A stretch of DNA of 64,000 nt from an uncultured Acidobacteriaceae bacterium (lineage in GTDB: Bacteria > Acidobacteriota > Terriglobia > Terriglobales > Acidobacteriaceae): NCBI GenBank assembly GCA_937879855.1, contig CALFMO010000007.1, positions 1 through 64,000 of the forward strand, in the 5' to 3' direction. The position numbers and the translations under genes are program-made. Positions 1 through 7,929 of this stretch are shown here, piece after piece; position 1 is the stretch's first letter, and each line of letters starts with the position of its first letter. The notes under the pieces were generated by a model. The model saw only the letters and a program-made list of their open reading frames with translations. It was not told the origin of the DNA and searched no databases.

Positions 1-2
1 CG

Positions 3-116
3 AGTAAAGTTGGTGGTGCTGAATCCAACCAACAGGCTCGGGAGAAAGGAGCCGACATTGTCATGGAATCAATTAGCGCTCAAAAAGGCTCCGCCGCGAC
101 TTCTCTGTCAGAATAG
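3..116 (+). CDS. Possible C-terminal end of a gene cut by the window edge
   Basis: Bases 3-116 are open in one frame and end with TAG six bases before the next start codon. The 37 visible residues are polar and Ala/Ser-rich, with no recognisable motif. A competing frame is also open over the same stretch, so this call rests on the close spacing to the downstream gene and on ordinary composition. It could be non-coding leader instead. Confidence 0.22.
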   Translation, partial: SKVGGAESNQQAREKGADIVMESISAQKGSAATSLSE

Positions 117-121
117 AAGCC

Positions 122-643
122 ATGACGGCGGCGGATGTGATCGACATCTACTCGACCTTGGATGGACTGGGCATTCAGATCTGGATCGACGGCGGATGGG
201 GCGTCGATGCCCTGCTCGGCAGGCAGACTCGTCCTCATAAAGACCTAGATATTGCGCTTGAAGACCAGCACTTGGTACGGTTCGAGCGGTTCTTGGCATC
301 GCGCGGCTATCGTCGGACGAAACGTGAGATCGAAAGACCCTTCAACTTCGTTTTGGCAGATCATGGTGGTAGGGAAATCGACGTTCATGTAATCTCACTC
401 GACGAAAATGGCAACGGTATCTATGGTCCTCCGGAAAATGGTTTCATGTATCCTGCGGACTCGTTGACGGGCACCGGCGCCGTCGGTGGCTGTGCGGTTC
501 GCTGTATCTCTCCTCACTGGATAGTGAAATTCCATAGCGGCTACGAATTGACTGAGAAGGACTACCGGGATGTTTCAGCAATCTGCGAAAAATATGGTAT
601 AGCCGTGCCAGACGAGTATTCTCGGTTTAAGGGCTGTCCTTGA
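122..643 (+). CDS. Lincosamide nucleotidyltransferase-like protein (Lnu family)
   Basis: A 173-residue protein that resembles the LnuA-type nucleotidyltransferases, which adenylylate lincosamide antibiotics in the cytoplasm. The N-terminal nucleotidyltransferase signature is clear: GGWGVDALLG starting at residue 24, followed by a DLD metal-binding pair (Asp41 and Asp43). The C-terminal segment FHSGYELTEKDYRDV matches the family pattern of His-Ser-Gly-Tyr followed by an acidic helix. Length fits the family (about 160-175 residues). The ribosome site upstream of ATG 122 is weak. Activity on lincosamides is inferred from family likeness; related proteins in environmental genomes may act on other substrates. 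The gene is followed 17 bp downstream by a dispersed ~32-bp motif shared with neighbouring genes. Confidence 0.8.
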   Translation: MTAADVIDIYSTLDGLGIQIWIDGGWGVDALLGRQTRPHKDLDIALEDQHLVRFERFLASRGYRRTKREIERPFNFVLADHGGREIDVHVISLDENGNGIYGPPENGFMYPADSLTGTGAVGGCAVRCISPHWIVKFHSGYELTEKDYRDVSAICEKYGIAVPDEYSRFKGCP

Positions 644-659
644 TCGACGGGCTGTGCCA

Positions 660-692
660 GTCGTTGGCGAAAAATCTCCATAGCGCTCATCA
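660..692 (+). repeat. Dispersed ~32-bp motif, copy A
   Basis: One of seven copies of a motif whose core reads TTGGYGAAAAATCCCCAT and continues as TAGCGCTCATC in this copy. Copies A-D lie on the plus strand between single genes at the left end of the window. This copy is followed by an inverted repeat, GCTCATC and GATGAGC, separated by about 12 bases. Confidence 0.6.
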
Positions 693-802
693 TCCCCGCT
701 TACGATGAGCAACTAAAGTAACTAGCCCTATGCGATTGCCTGCTCTTCACTAAAGGCGGAGCTTCTATAGTATCAAGCGAGATTCTCTGATCAGGAATCC
801 AC

Positions 803-1471
803 ATGCTCAAAAGAGCTCTGGTTTTGACTGTTATAGCGATGATGGTCGCATCTGTATCATGCCGCAAGAGTGGGTTTCACGAAGTCTGGCAGGCGCTAGA
901 CGCTATGCAAAGGCTCAAAAGCTTTCGCGCGACGGTTAACGCGAACTCCGTTTCTACAAGTTACGAGTATGTCTGTCCCGACCGTGTTCACGTGACACTA
1001 AAAGGCACTGGCAGTGAGATGGAAGAAATCGGTATCGCAAACAGGGTTTTCAGCCGAAGTGGTCCAGACGGCGGTTGGCTCGAGGAATCCCCTGCGAGAC
1101 GCCAACCCTCAACGGATATTGCACCATGCAAGAGAATTTTAGTGGCAGCAACTGGCGGAGCTTTCGGTATGGCAGCAGCTATCATCACCGAGAGGTCCAG
1201 AGAGTTCAGGTATATGGGACGAGAGGCCGTCGGCAGTCAAACGTGCGATTCTTGGGGAATTCCGCTGGAGACATACGAAGTGCCGCACGAGGCACAGTTC
1301 CATGATCCTACGCCGCATTGGGCAAGTATCGTTTGTATTGAGGCAGTGAGCCATCGGATTTTGCAGGCAAAACATGATGACGCAGTCTTTCGGTTTTACG
1401 ACTTTGATCAGGACATCACAATTCAAGAACCTCAGGGGATCGGCGTGGAGCAACATCAGGAATCTCCCTAG
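803..1471 (+). CDS. Secreted lipoprotein of unknown function
   Basis: A 222-residue protein with a lipoprotein signal: a short basic start, a hydrophobic stretch and the lipobox VASVSC with Cys20. The mature part begins with a segment ('LDAMQRLKSFRATVNA') that resembles the start of LolA/LppX-type lipid-binding folds, where a short helix precedes a curved sheet. No catalytic motif is visible, and four later cysteines could form disulphides. It would be exported and anchored to a membrane. It stands alone as a unit between two copies of the dispersed ~32-bp motif. The LolA-like resemblance is weak and is inference only. Confidence 0.6.
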   Translation: MLKRALVLTVIAMMVASVSCRKSGFHEVWQALDAMQRLKSFRATVNANSVSTSYEYVCPDRVHVTLKGTGSEMEEIGIANRVFSRSGPDGGWLEESPARRQPSTDIAPCKRILVAATGGAFGMAAAIITERSREFRYMGREAVGSQTCDSWGIPLETYEVPHEAQFHDPTPHWASIVCIEAVSHRILQAKHDDAVFRFYDFDQDITIQEPQGIGVEQHQESP

Positions 1472-1624
1472 CGATCTGAAGATGGGCTAAGTCTCCCCGT
1501 GGCCTCCTTCGGCCCCCACCCAGATTTCCAAATATTCACTTTTGAGTAGCCATGTACGGGTTCGCGTCGCAGCAAAATCCGTGACCAGAGTCGAGATCGA
1601 ATGCGATTGGTCGGGCGCGGCCAA

Positions 1625-1656
1625 GTAGTTGTTGAAAGATCGCCATTACACTAATT
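1625..1656 (+). repeat. Dispersed ~32-bp motif, copy B
   Basis: Core GTTGAAAGATCGCCATTACA followed by CTAATT. It has the same orientation as copies A, C and D and lies between the lipoprotein gene and the TonB-C protein gene. Confidence 0.6.
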
Positions 1657-1802
1657 GACTGGTTTGTGGGCTTCGCAGTTGTGGGAGCTACCGGAAAAGC
1701 AGCAGTAGGCCCTACACACAAATTTGCGGCTATAATGCGTTGGATTCGATTCGCGCTAGTCGCCCAACCCTCGACGCGCATGCGGCTGGAGGTTGTTTGC
1801 CT

Positions 1803-2768
1803 ATGAAGCCGGCCCTGGCACTCGTAATACTGCTGGCTGGAATCCAGCCTAGCTTTGGTCAGGATGTGAAGGTTCGCGAGCAAGCTGAGCACCTGCTCGA
1901 GCGCGCCAACGCCGTCAGTTCCTCTCCGCATCTCCCCGACCTGGAGCGTATGGATACGTTCCGCGTGTTTGGGGAAGGGGACGTGAAGGAAGGGAGCTTC
2001 ACCCGCGTGGTCGTTCAAGGGACGGGTCGCCGGGATGAATATACCTATGGCGACTTCCATCTCTTGAATGTGTGGACTGAAAAACAGGTCGCCGTTGTGG
2101 GCAGCCCGCATCTTCTGCCGCCCGAATTGGTCAATGTGCTGCGCATTACACCCATCTGGCTTGTCCGTTTTGATAGCGAAGATGTCATTCACACCATTAC
2201 CGATCGGAAGGTGAATGGAGATGCGGCGCGTTGCATCCTATTTGACACCGTCAAAGGAGAACGAACTGACAATAATGAACTCTGCGTGGACGCAGCTACT
2301 GGCACGTTGGTGTTAGAAAAGCTCGGAGGCGAAGTGATCGAGAACAGCGACTTCTTTGCTTTCGCTGGAGCGTTGATGCCGGCCAGAATCAGATACTCCT
2401 TCGCGGGCGTGCGCACTGTCGAAATCACGCAGACAATGACGCCATTGACGGACGCTGACGCCAATGTGCTGGTTGCCCCAGAGAATGCCCAGATGCACAA
2501 GATCTGCACGACGTACCGGCGACCGTTCGGAGTGTCGATGCCACAGCCCAAGCCGGGCAATGGCGCGGGAACTACGGACATTGTCGTGCGCGGGCGGGTG
2601 GGTGTCGATGGCAAACTGTACGACCTGGCGGTACAAAACTCCGAACGCCCGGAGTTGAATACGGAGGCGCTCGCGCAGGCGAAGCAGTGGATCTTCACGC
2701 CGGCGATGTGTGACGGCAGAGCCGATGTCCACGAGGCTTCCATCACCTTGCACTTTCAGGGACGGTAA
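1803..2768 (+). CDS. Secreted protein with a TonB-type C-terminal domain
   Basis: A 321-residue protein. ATG 1803 is preferred over an upstream in-frame ATG at 1740 because it gives a clean signal peptide (MKPALALVILLAGIQPSFG). The central region has no recognised domain. The last ~80 residues look like a TonB C-terminal domain: a beta strand (VRGRVGVDGKLYDLAV), a helix (LNTEALAQAKQWIFTPA) and a final strand (ASITLHFQG). In Acidobacteriota this domain often occurs without the usual N-terminal membrane anchor and proline-rich span, as here, so energy transduction to an outer-membrane receptor should not be assumed. The gene is a single unit between motif copies B and C. Confidence 0.65.
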   Translation: MKPALALVILLAGIQPSFGQDVKVREQAEHLLERANAVSSSPHLPDLERMDTFRVFGEGDVKEGSFTRVVVQGTGRRDEYTYGDFHLLNVWTEKQVAVVGSPHLLPPELVNVLRITPIWLVRFDSEDVIHTITDRKVNGDAARCILFDTVKGERTDNNELCVDAATGTLVLEKLGGEVIENSDFFAFAGALMPARIRYSFAGVRTVEITQTMTPLTDADANVLVAPENAQMHKICTTYRRPFGVSMPQPKPGNGAGTTDIVVRGRVGVDGKLYDLAVQNSERPELNTEALAQAKQWIFTPAMCDGRADVHEASITLHFQGR

Positions 2769-2853
2769 CGGGCGAGAGCCCCGCTGGATCGCGAGCCTCT
2801 AGCGTGCCGCGGTTCGGTCACCGACAATAGAGGCCTCGGTTGACAGCCTCACC

Positions 2854-2886
2854 GTCAATTGGTGAAACGTCGCCATTACACTCATC
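2854..2886 (+). repeat. Dispersed ~32-bp motif, copy C
   Basis: Core GTGAAACGTCGCCATTACAC followed by TCATC, in the same orientation as copies A, B and D. It lies about 85 bp after the TonB-C protein gene. Confidence 0.6.
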
Positions 2887-2954
2887 ATGGACTTTCGCTG
2901 AGACACTAACGCCTGACAGAAAACCTGACCGGCTATTTTGAAAATCGCTACGGC

Positions 2955-4334
2955 TCAACGACCTGTTGTCGGGATGTCCTTGGTTGCCAACTTATCGGTG
3001 GCTAGTTTTTGTGCTGTGGCCAACGCATCGGCGGCGCTGACCTTTATATCTGGCTCTACGCCTTTTCCTTCCCAGTCTCCGTGCGTGACAGGGTTGATAG
3101 GCCGTCCGAAGGGAACACCAATCGAGAAATGGTCCCCGGCAGACAAACCTCGCACCGGGTGAGCGCCGCCGCCCGTCGTTTCGCCCACGATAGTGGCGCG
3201 TTTTTGCGTTTGCAAATCGAACGTGAACTCCTCGCCTCCAGAGAAGGTCTGATGAGAGGTGAGTACGTAGACAGGCTGGTCGATCAGCCGCGCCCCGGGA
3301 ACCCAGGGAAGCGTCCAGTATTGGTGGGTCTCGTTATCGTGCCGGTTCGTAAGATCGTTCACGTGCGTGGACTGCCGAAAGAGATACGAGACCATGAAAT
3401 CGACCATATTGGGATCGCCGCCGTGATTCTCGCGCAGGTCGAAGATAAGAGCATCGGTATGCGCCAGGAAGTTCATTGCGGCCACGACCGTGGGTCCACA
3501 GATATCTGGCGGAGGAAACGCGCCGAACTTGATGTAGCCAATATTGTGATCGAGAACTTCAAGCTTGGAGAAGGTACAGTTCTGACGCTCAATCATACTG
3601 CGAAACCGTGCCTCTTCAGCAGGGTCTGGCGGCCTCGGCCCGGCAGAAGAACCGGTCTGACCGGGCACAGTGAACGGATCGTATGAGACATGCAGATGTT
3701 GGTCATGGCTGACAGCGCGCAGGTCACGCGCTAGTGCATCCGCGAATTCGCTACCATCCGTAATCGAACTATAGTCGCCGTGCTTCTGATGATCGTGGAT
3801 AGCCTGCACCATCTTCGCAGCTACCTCGGAATAGACGTAATAATCGGTCAGCCTTTCACTAATTGCATCAATAGCCTTCTTTCGAGTGGCCTCGTCGAGT
3901 TGAATGTCATCGAGTTTTGCGCCCGGCGGAATCGCGCGAATGTTGAGCCGCTTTACAAGTGGCGGTGAGGTGCTGGTAAGACGCAGTGTGCCGTAGGCAT
4001 CGATGTTATCTCCGCGCCCGTGAACCAGAAAAGAGAGCTCATCTGGGGCGGTGTGGATAATCGAGACGAGTGTGAACCCGCCGGTTTGATTGCTGAAAGA
4101 AGTTAAACCGTCTGCGCTGTTTTCCGGATCGTATTGCTTCACGTAGGCAGCAATCCGCTCGTGGTCCGCACTATTAAATGCGTCGAGAAATGCTTGCAGG
4201 GTATGACCGGCCGGAGTATCAGGAATACCGACGTCAGCGCGTGTCCCATGCGGCGTGACAAGCAGGATGATAAAGCACAGGGCAGATCGGATCAACGTTC
4301 CAGTTCCGTGTCGCCCAGGAGATTGACCGAGCAT
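2955..4334 (-). CDS. S41-family peptidase (C-terminal-processing/IRBP type)
   Basis: A 459-residue exported protein. The start at 4334 is chosen because GAGG lies five bases upstream and a signal peptide follows (hydrophobic run SALCFIILLVTPHGTRA). The family signatures are in the C-terminal half: GYIKFGAF, DALIFDLRENHGGDP, the active-site block TSHQTFSGGEEF with the predicted nucleophile Ser, and GETTGGGAHP. No PDZ domain is evident, which fits the tricorn/IRBP branch rather than classical CtpA. The N-terminal ~110 residues resemble a helical domain found in front of many such peptidases. The substrate is unknown. The gene is antisense to its left-hand neighbours and lies between motif copies C and D. 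Confidence 0.85.
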   Translation of the reverse strand: MLGQSPGRHGTGTLIRSALCFIILLVTPHGTRADVGIPDTPAGHTLQAFLDAFNSADHERIAAYVKQYDPENSADGLTSFSNQTGGFTLVSIIHTAPDELSFLVHGRGDNIDAYGTLRLTSTSPPLVKRLNIRAIPPGAKLDDIQLDEATRKKAIDAISERLTDYYVYSEVAAKMVQAIHDHQKHGDYSSITDGSEFADALARDLRAVSHDQHLHVSYDPFTVPGQTGSSAGPRPPDPAEEARFRSMIERQNCTFSKLEVLDHNIGYIKFGAFPPPDICGPTVVAAMNFLAHTDALIFDLRENHGGDPNMVDFMVSYLFRQSTHVNDLTNRHDNETHQYWTLPWVPGARLIDQPVYVLTSHQTFSGGEEFTFDLQTQKRATIVGETTGGGAHPVRGLSAGDHFSIGVPFGRPINPVTHGDWEGKGVEPDIKVSAADALATAQKLATDKLATKDIPTTGR

Positions 4335-4389
4335 CGCGGCCTCGCAGCGTTTCAACGCCCAAGACGATGATTGTACGCTCCAATCAACC

Positions 4390-4423
4390 GTCAACTAATG
4401 AAAAATCCCCGTTTACACTCAGA
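4390..4423 (+). repeat. Dispersed ~32-bp motif, copy D
   Basis: Core ATGAAAAATCCCCGTTTACA followed by CTCAGAA. It sits upstream of the S41 peptidase gene and only about 40 bp left of the attL repeat of the integrative element. Confidence 0.6.
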
Positions 4424-4465
4424 ATCGACTTTGCGGCTCGAGACTGCTCGCCCTGTAAGGAATTG

Positions 4466-4494
4466 AAAAATTGGCTCCTCAGGTAGGACTCGAA
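4466..4494 (+). other. attL: partial copy of the tRNA-Asn 3' end
   Basis: These 29 bases are identical to 27897-27925, which cover the 3' end of tRNA-Asn (CCA end, acceptor 3' strand and part of the T arm) plus a short A tract. The match stops immediately afterwards (CGAAACC here, CGAACCT in the tRNA), so this is a fragment and not a second tRNA. A tRNA 3'-end duplicate at the far end from a tRNA-linked integrase is the standard footprint of site-specific integration. Confidence 0.88.
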
Positions 4495-4560
4495 ACCGCT
4501 TCCAGACGTCAAACAAAGGACTTAACCGAGCACGGTCAGCAATGTTAGTCCACGGAAATG

Positions 4561-5126
4561 CATGAAAAACAGAGAACTGATTTTAAGTGATTTGCGAAGC
4601 GCTCCAATCCGACAGAAATAGATCAAATCGCTACAAAACTAAGCCAACCGTCACCAGAACTGACGAACTGGGTTTCTGCAAACTTCGGACTACCTGCAAA
4701 CGAGATTGCTGATTCGTTGAAGGATTTGGTTAGGTTCGAGGTGGTATGCAACCTCGGATACGTCGATCCCAGCGTCAACAGTGCGCGCAAGTTTCGGAAC
4801 GAGTCCAAGGATAGACACCGAGTATGGTTGAATCTCACGTTCTTGGAGTCTCAGAGGCGGTTCCCACAGCGGTCTTCTTGCTCACATTCCGCGACGAGCA
4901 ATACAGCTACTCCAAGAAGTGGGTAATTCGTGGCGGCGAAATAATCCAGGGAATACAGGATTACTGCCAAAAGACTCAGGCCATCGACTGGGCGCTGCTG
5001 GACATCTTTGCGCCGTTCTTAGCAGAGTACGAAGCTGGACTCGAATTCGGAAGCCTCTGGGGGCAGTGGTTGGACGATGTGATAAAGGCCACAAACGATT
5101 TGAAGGCTAAACTTCAATCTCAATAG
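4561..5126 (+). pseudogene. Frameshifted gene remnant of unknown function
   Basis: Three overlapping reading frames appear to carry pieces of one protein. ATG 4561 opens MKNRELILSDLRSAP and stops at 4620. A second frame, open from about 4594 to 4926 without an ATG, reads a coherent helical sequence (PTEIDQIATKLSQPSPELTN and onward). A third frame (4824-5126) reads FLLTFRDEQYSYSKKWVIRG and ends in a plausible helical tail (DDVIKATNDLKAKLQSQ). Joining them needs two frameshifts. No family is recognised. It is the first coding-like sequence inside the left boundary of the integrative element. A short genuine 100-residue protein from 4824 alone remains possible. Confidence 0.4.
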
Positions 5127-5200
5127 GAGATACAGGACCGACCGATGGTGCGACTCTGACCACAACCGCACCTGCCTGCGCTCGAACCGGACACCCGAAA

Positions 5201-5323
5201 ATGGGCACACTCTTACAATCCGATTGGCTTACGGCTGCTGAAGCGGCAGCCTACCTCAAGGTTAAGCCGCGGACTCTACTGCTCTGGGTCCGCCAATCCG
5301 CAGTCAGTGTCAATTTGCGTTGA
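5201..5323 (+). pseudogene. Excisionase-like helix-turn-helix stub (40 aa)
   Basis: ATG 5201 opens a 40-residue frame that contains a typical excisionase/MerR-like winged-helix start: DWLTAAEAAAYLKVKPRTLL followed by LWVRQ. In the family this is followed by a short wing and a recognition strand, which are missing here: the frame continues SAVSVNLR and stops at 5321-5323. It therefore looks truncated or frameshifted. Such proteins assist integrase in excision, and the position 0.7 kb from attL fits an element-encoded Xis. Loss of the wing would probably stop function. Confidence 0.55.
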
Positions 5324-5461
5324 TCAGCAAATTCTCTCAGGCGGCAAGCCTTCGTTCCTTTGTACAGACAATTATGCCCGGTGCGACAAACCCGCGAAGG
5401 AAACTTCGCTTGGAAAAACTTCATTGCTCGTCGGCTGAAGGCGTCCTGTCATCGAGTCGAT

Positions 5462-7495
5462 CTATGCGGCGGGGAGGTCTTGTACGCTGCCTAGATCTTC
5501 ATGTCCGTCAGTTAGTTCTGGCACGGTGGCTGGCAGCGACGCGGTGATACAGGTGCCGGTACTGTCGCTATCAACCTTGAGTTGGCCGCGCAGTTCTCTG
5601 AGCCGCTGTTTCATTCCGCCCAATCCAATACCCACGCCAGCGCCGGTTTCGCGGAAGCTTATTAACTTGTCGGAGGGGATGCCCTTCCCGTAGTCTCGAA
5701 CGGTCAGAAGAGTATTCGCACCGTCAGAGTGTAGGCGTACATCGACCGACGTGCTGCCTGAATGCCGGAGAACGTTGGTTAGACTCTCTTGCAGTACGCG
5801 AAACAACGCAAGTTCCGCGCCTTTCGTCAAGGGAGGGGTAGGCGACAATTCGAGATTCGCCTGGATTCCACTGCGCGTCGCCAATTCATCTACGTACCAT
5901 TGCGCGGCAGACTTGAAACCCACTTCATCCAAAAGCGGTGGATGCAGGAGGTGCGAGGTCGTGCGAATATCTTTGATCGCATCGTCGGTCAGGGCGTTCA
6001 GGTCGTCGATCAACCTGTCGGCTGTCGGTATATCCTTCACCAGTGCTTCCAAAGACGCGACAGCCATCTTTATGCCAGTTAGGATCTGGCCGGTGCTGTC
6101 GTGCAACTCCCGTGCGATCCGGCGGTGCTCTTCATCCTGCAGGCGGAGCACACGGGCTGAAAGTTCCTGAAGCTCCCGTTCGGTGATCTTTCGGATAGCA
6201 ATTTCCGATTCGACTTTTTTCAAGCTGGAAGCAAGTTCGCGTGTCCGCTCCGCTACCTTTTGCTCTAATTCTTCTCGGGACCTTTGTAAGTCCTCTTCCA
6301 CTCGCTTCAGATCGGTAATGTCGACTCCGGTTAGATGAAGAAAGATGATCTGGTTGCCCTCATCTCGAATCGGATGAAGGGCAAAATCGACCAATCTTTC
6401 GGTGCCATCTGCCCACTTGTACCCCAGGATCTCTCGATAGGGGCTGCCTTGTGCGGCCTGCAATGTGGCATTGCGAATCTTGTCTTGTACTTGCTGAGAA
6501 CCTTGCCACCACCTGCTTTCCCACAAGGGGCGGCCGATTACATCTTCGGCACGGTAGCCGCAAGCGTCCAGTGACATACGATTCGCATCGATCACCGTGC
6601 CCACGAGAGTCGTAATCCCCGCAAAGACCGAAGTTTGGTCGAACACCGCGCGGAATTTGGCAGTAGCTGCGACTAGTTGCTCTTGGATTTTTTTTCGCTC
6701 AGTGATATCGATCGCGATTCCGGCCATACCGGTGGCAGCGCCCTGTGAGTCACAAATCACCGAACCCCTGCTTGAGATCCAATGGATGGAACCGTCCGCG
6801 TGCCTCACGCGGAATTCCTCGTCGTAATTAGCTCCAGTACGAAGACATTTATCAATTGCAGCCCCCAGAATTGACCGATCCCGTGAACCGACGGTATCCA
6901 GGAAATTCGCTAATGAAACCGGCCCAGTGAGAGGGAGTCCGAGCATCCGTCGGTTGTTGTCGTCTGGAGTGATTGCGCCGGTTTTTACATCCCAAGACCA
7001 ATAGCCCAGGGCAGCTGCGTCGGCAGCTAACTTCATATGCGCCGATATTTGGCGATATCGGGTTTCACTGGCGCGCAACTGTTGTTCCAGGTGAAAGCGG
7101 GTTACCGCAAATTCGATTGCCCTTGAAAGTGATTCTTGTGTCACTTCTTGTTTCACCAAGTAATCTTGTGCGCCGAGCGAGACTGCTTTCCTCCCCGTGG
7201 ATTCATCTCCCGAGCCGGTTACGATTACGATTGGGCAGGGTAGTGCACCTCCGTTGTCCTTCGTAAGCTTTTGGATAATATCCAGACCGGTCATGTCAGG
7301 CAGACTCAAATCCAAAAGCAAGCAGTAAGGACGTTCAGTGAGCGATGAAAACACTTGTCTTCCGATAGACAAGAACTTCGTTCGATACGTGTTGGGCCGG
7401 GCTTTGTTGAGGTAGCGAACGTAGGTTTCATAATCGTGCTGAGAATCATCCACGACTAAGATGGTTTGCAGATCGTTGGCCACAGGACTGTTCAT
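5462..7495 (-). CDS. Hybrid sensor histidine kinase (REC-PAS-PAS-HisKA_3-HATPase)
   Basis: A 677-residue cytoplasmic protein. ATG 7495 overlaps the upstream stop (ATGA) and is preferred to a longer in-frame start. Domains in order: N-terminal receiver at about 11-130 with acceptor Asp62 (LLLDLSLPD) and Lys in YLVKQ; PAS at about 155-270 (LGYWSWDVKTG); PAS at about 280-395 (GYRAEDVIGRPLW); coiled coil at about 395-450; HisKA_3 with ARELHDSTGQ (His465); then a NarL-type ATPase domain (LFRVLQESLTNVLRHS, VRDYGKGIP, GLGGMKQRLRELRG). No membrane segment is seen. An N-terminal receiver lets it take phosphate or conformational input from a partner, most simply the phytochrome two genes upstream. HisKA_3 kinases normally phosphorylate LuxR-type regulators. 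It is the last gene of the light-sensing operon. Confidence 0.9.
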   Translation of the reverse strand: MNSPVANDLQTILVVDDSQHDYETYVRYLNKARPNTYRTKFLSIGRQVFSSLTERPYCLLLDLSLPDMTGLDIIQKLTKDNGGALPCPIVIVTGSGDESTGRKAVSLGAQDYLVKQEVTQESLSRAIEFAVTRFHLEQQLRASETRYRQISAHMKLAADAAALGYWSWDVKTGAITPDDNNRRMLGLPLTGPVSLANFLDTVGSRDRSILGAAIDKCLRTGANYDEEFRVRHADGSIHWISSRGSVICDSQGAATGMAGIAIDITERKKIQEQLVAATAKFRAVFDQTSVFAGITTLVGTVIDANRMSLDACGYRAEDVIGRPLWESRWWQGSQQVQDKIRNATLQAAQGSPYREILGYKWADGTERLVDFALHPIRDEGNQIIFLHLTGVDITDLKRVEEDLQRSREELEQKVAERTRELASSLKKVESEIAIRKITERELQELSARVLRLQDEEHRRIARELHDSTGQILTGIKMAVASLEALVKDIPTADRLIDDLNALTDDAIKDIRTTSHLLHPPLLDEVGFKSAAQWYVDELATRSGIQANLELSPTPPLTKGAELALFRVLQESLTNVLRHSGSTSVDVRLHSDGANTLLTVRDYGKGIPSDKLISFRETGAGVGIGLGGMKQRLRELRGQLKVDSDSTGTCITASLPATVPELTDGHEDLGSVQDLPAA

Positions 7496-7929
7496 GATGC
7501 ACCCTCTACTTTTGCGGGCAAGGTCATGATCTCGAACCAATACTTGATGATGCCTTCGATCGATTCAACGAATTTATCGAGATTCACGGGTTTGACCATA
7601 TAACCTGCGGCGCCGTGATCGAAACAGTGGCGAACATCGGAAGGATTGGATGAGGTGGTCATGACGACCACTGGAATTCTCCGATATCGGGGATCGGCTT
7701 TGAGATCGGTCAAAACTGTGCGCCCGTCTCGCTTTCCGATAAGATTCAAGTCCAGGAAAATCAAGCTGGGGGGACGGTGCGATTTGTCGGCATTCAGATT
7801 GTCGATCACCTCGGCTCCCCGGCTGCAACGGCTTACGGGAAAGGAGCCGAACTTGGCCAGGACACGCGCAGTCGCGTAATAATCCTCGTCGTTATCTTCC
7901 ACGATCAGGATTGGATCATTTCGATGCAT
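7492..7929 (-). CDS. Single-domain response regulator (Rcp1-like)
   Basis: A 145-residue stand-alone receiver. ATG 7929 overlaps the phytochrome stop codon (ATGA), and its own stop overlaps the next start in the same way, so the three genes are probably translationally coupled. Key residues: acidic pair in IVEDNDED, phosphoacceptor Asp60 (LIFLDLNL), Thr/Ser in VMTTSS and Lys in YMVKPVN. The loop after the acceptor Asp (LIGKRDGRTVL) is of the Rcp/CheY-like type that pairs with phytochromes. No DNA-binding or enzymatic output domain is present, so it should act as a phosphate carrier or by protein contact. Direct phosphorylation by the upstream phytochrome is inferred from gene order. Confidence 0.9.
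   Translation of the reverse strand: MHRNDPILIVEDNDEDYYATARVLAKFGSFPVSRCSRGAEVIDNLNADKSHRPPSLIFLDLNLIGKRDGRTVLTDLKADPRYRRIPVVVMTTSSNPSDVRHCFDHGAAGYMVKPVNLDKFVESIEGIIKYWFEIMTLPAKVEGAS

Noticed and set aside
660..4423. Dispersed motifs A-D as classical integron attC sites
   Set aside because: They lack the RYYYAAC...GTTRRRY ends and the long inverted arms in the right order, and no integron integrase is visible. They are kept as an unexplained motif instead.
4471..4494. A second tRNA gene at the left boundary
   Set aside because: Only the 3' acceptor strand and part of the T arm are present; no anticodon or D arm follows, so it is an attachment-site copy.
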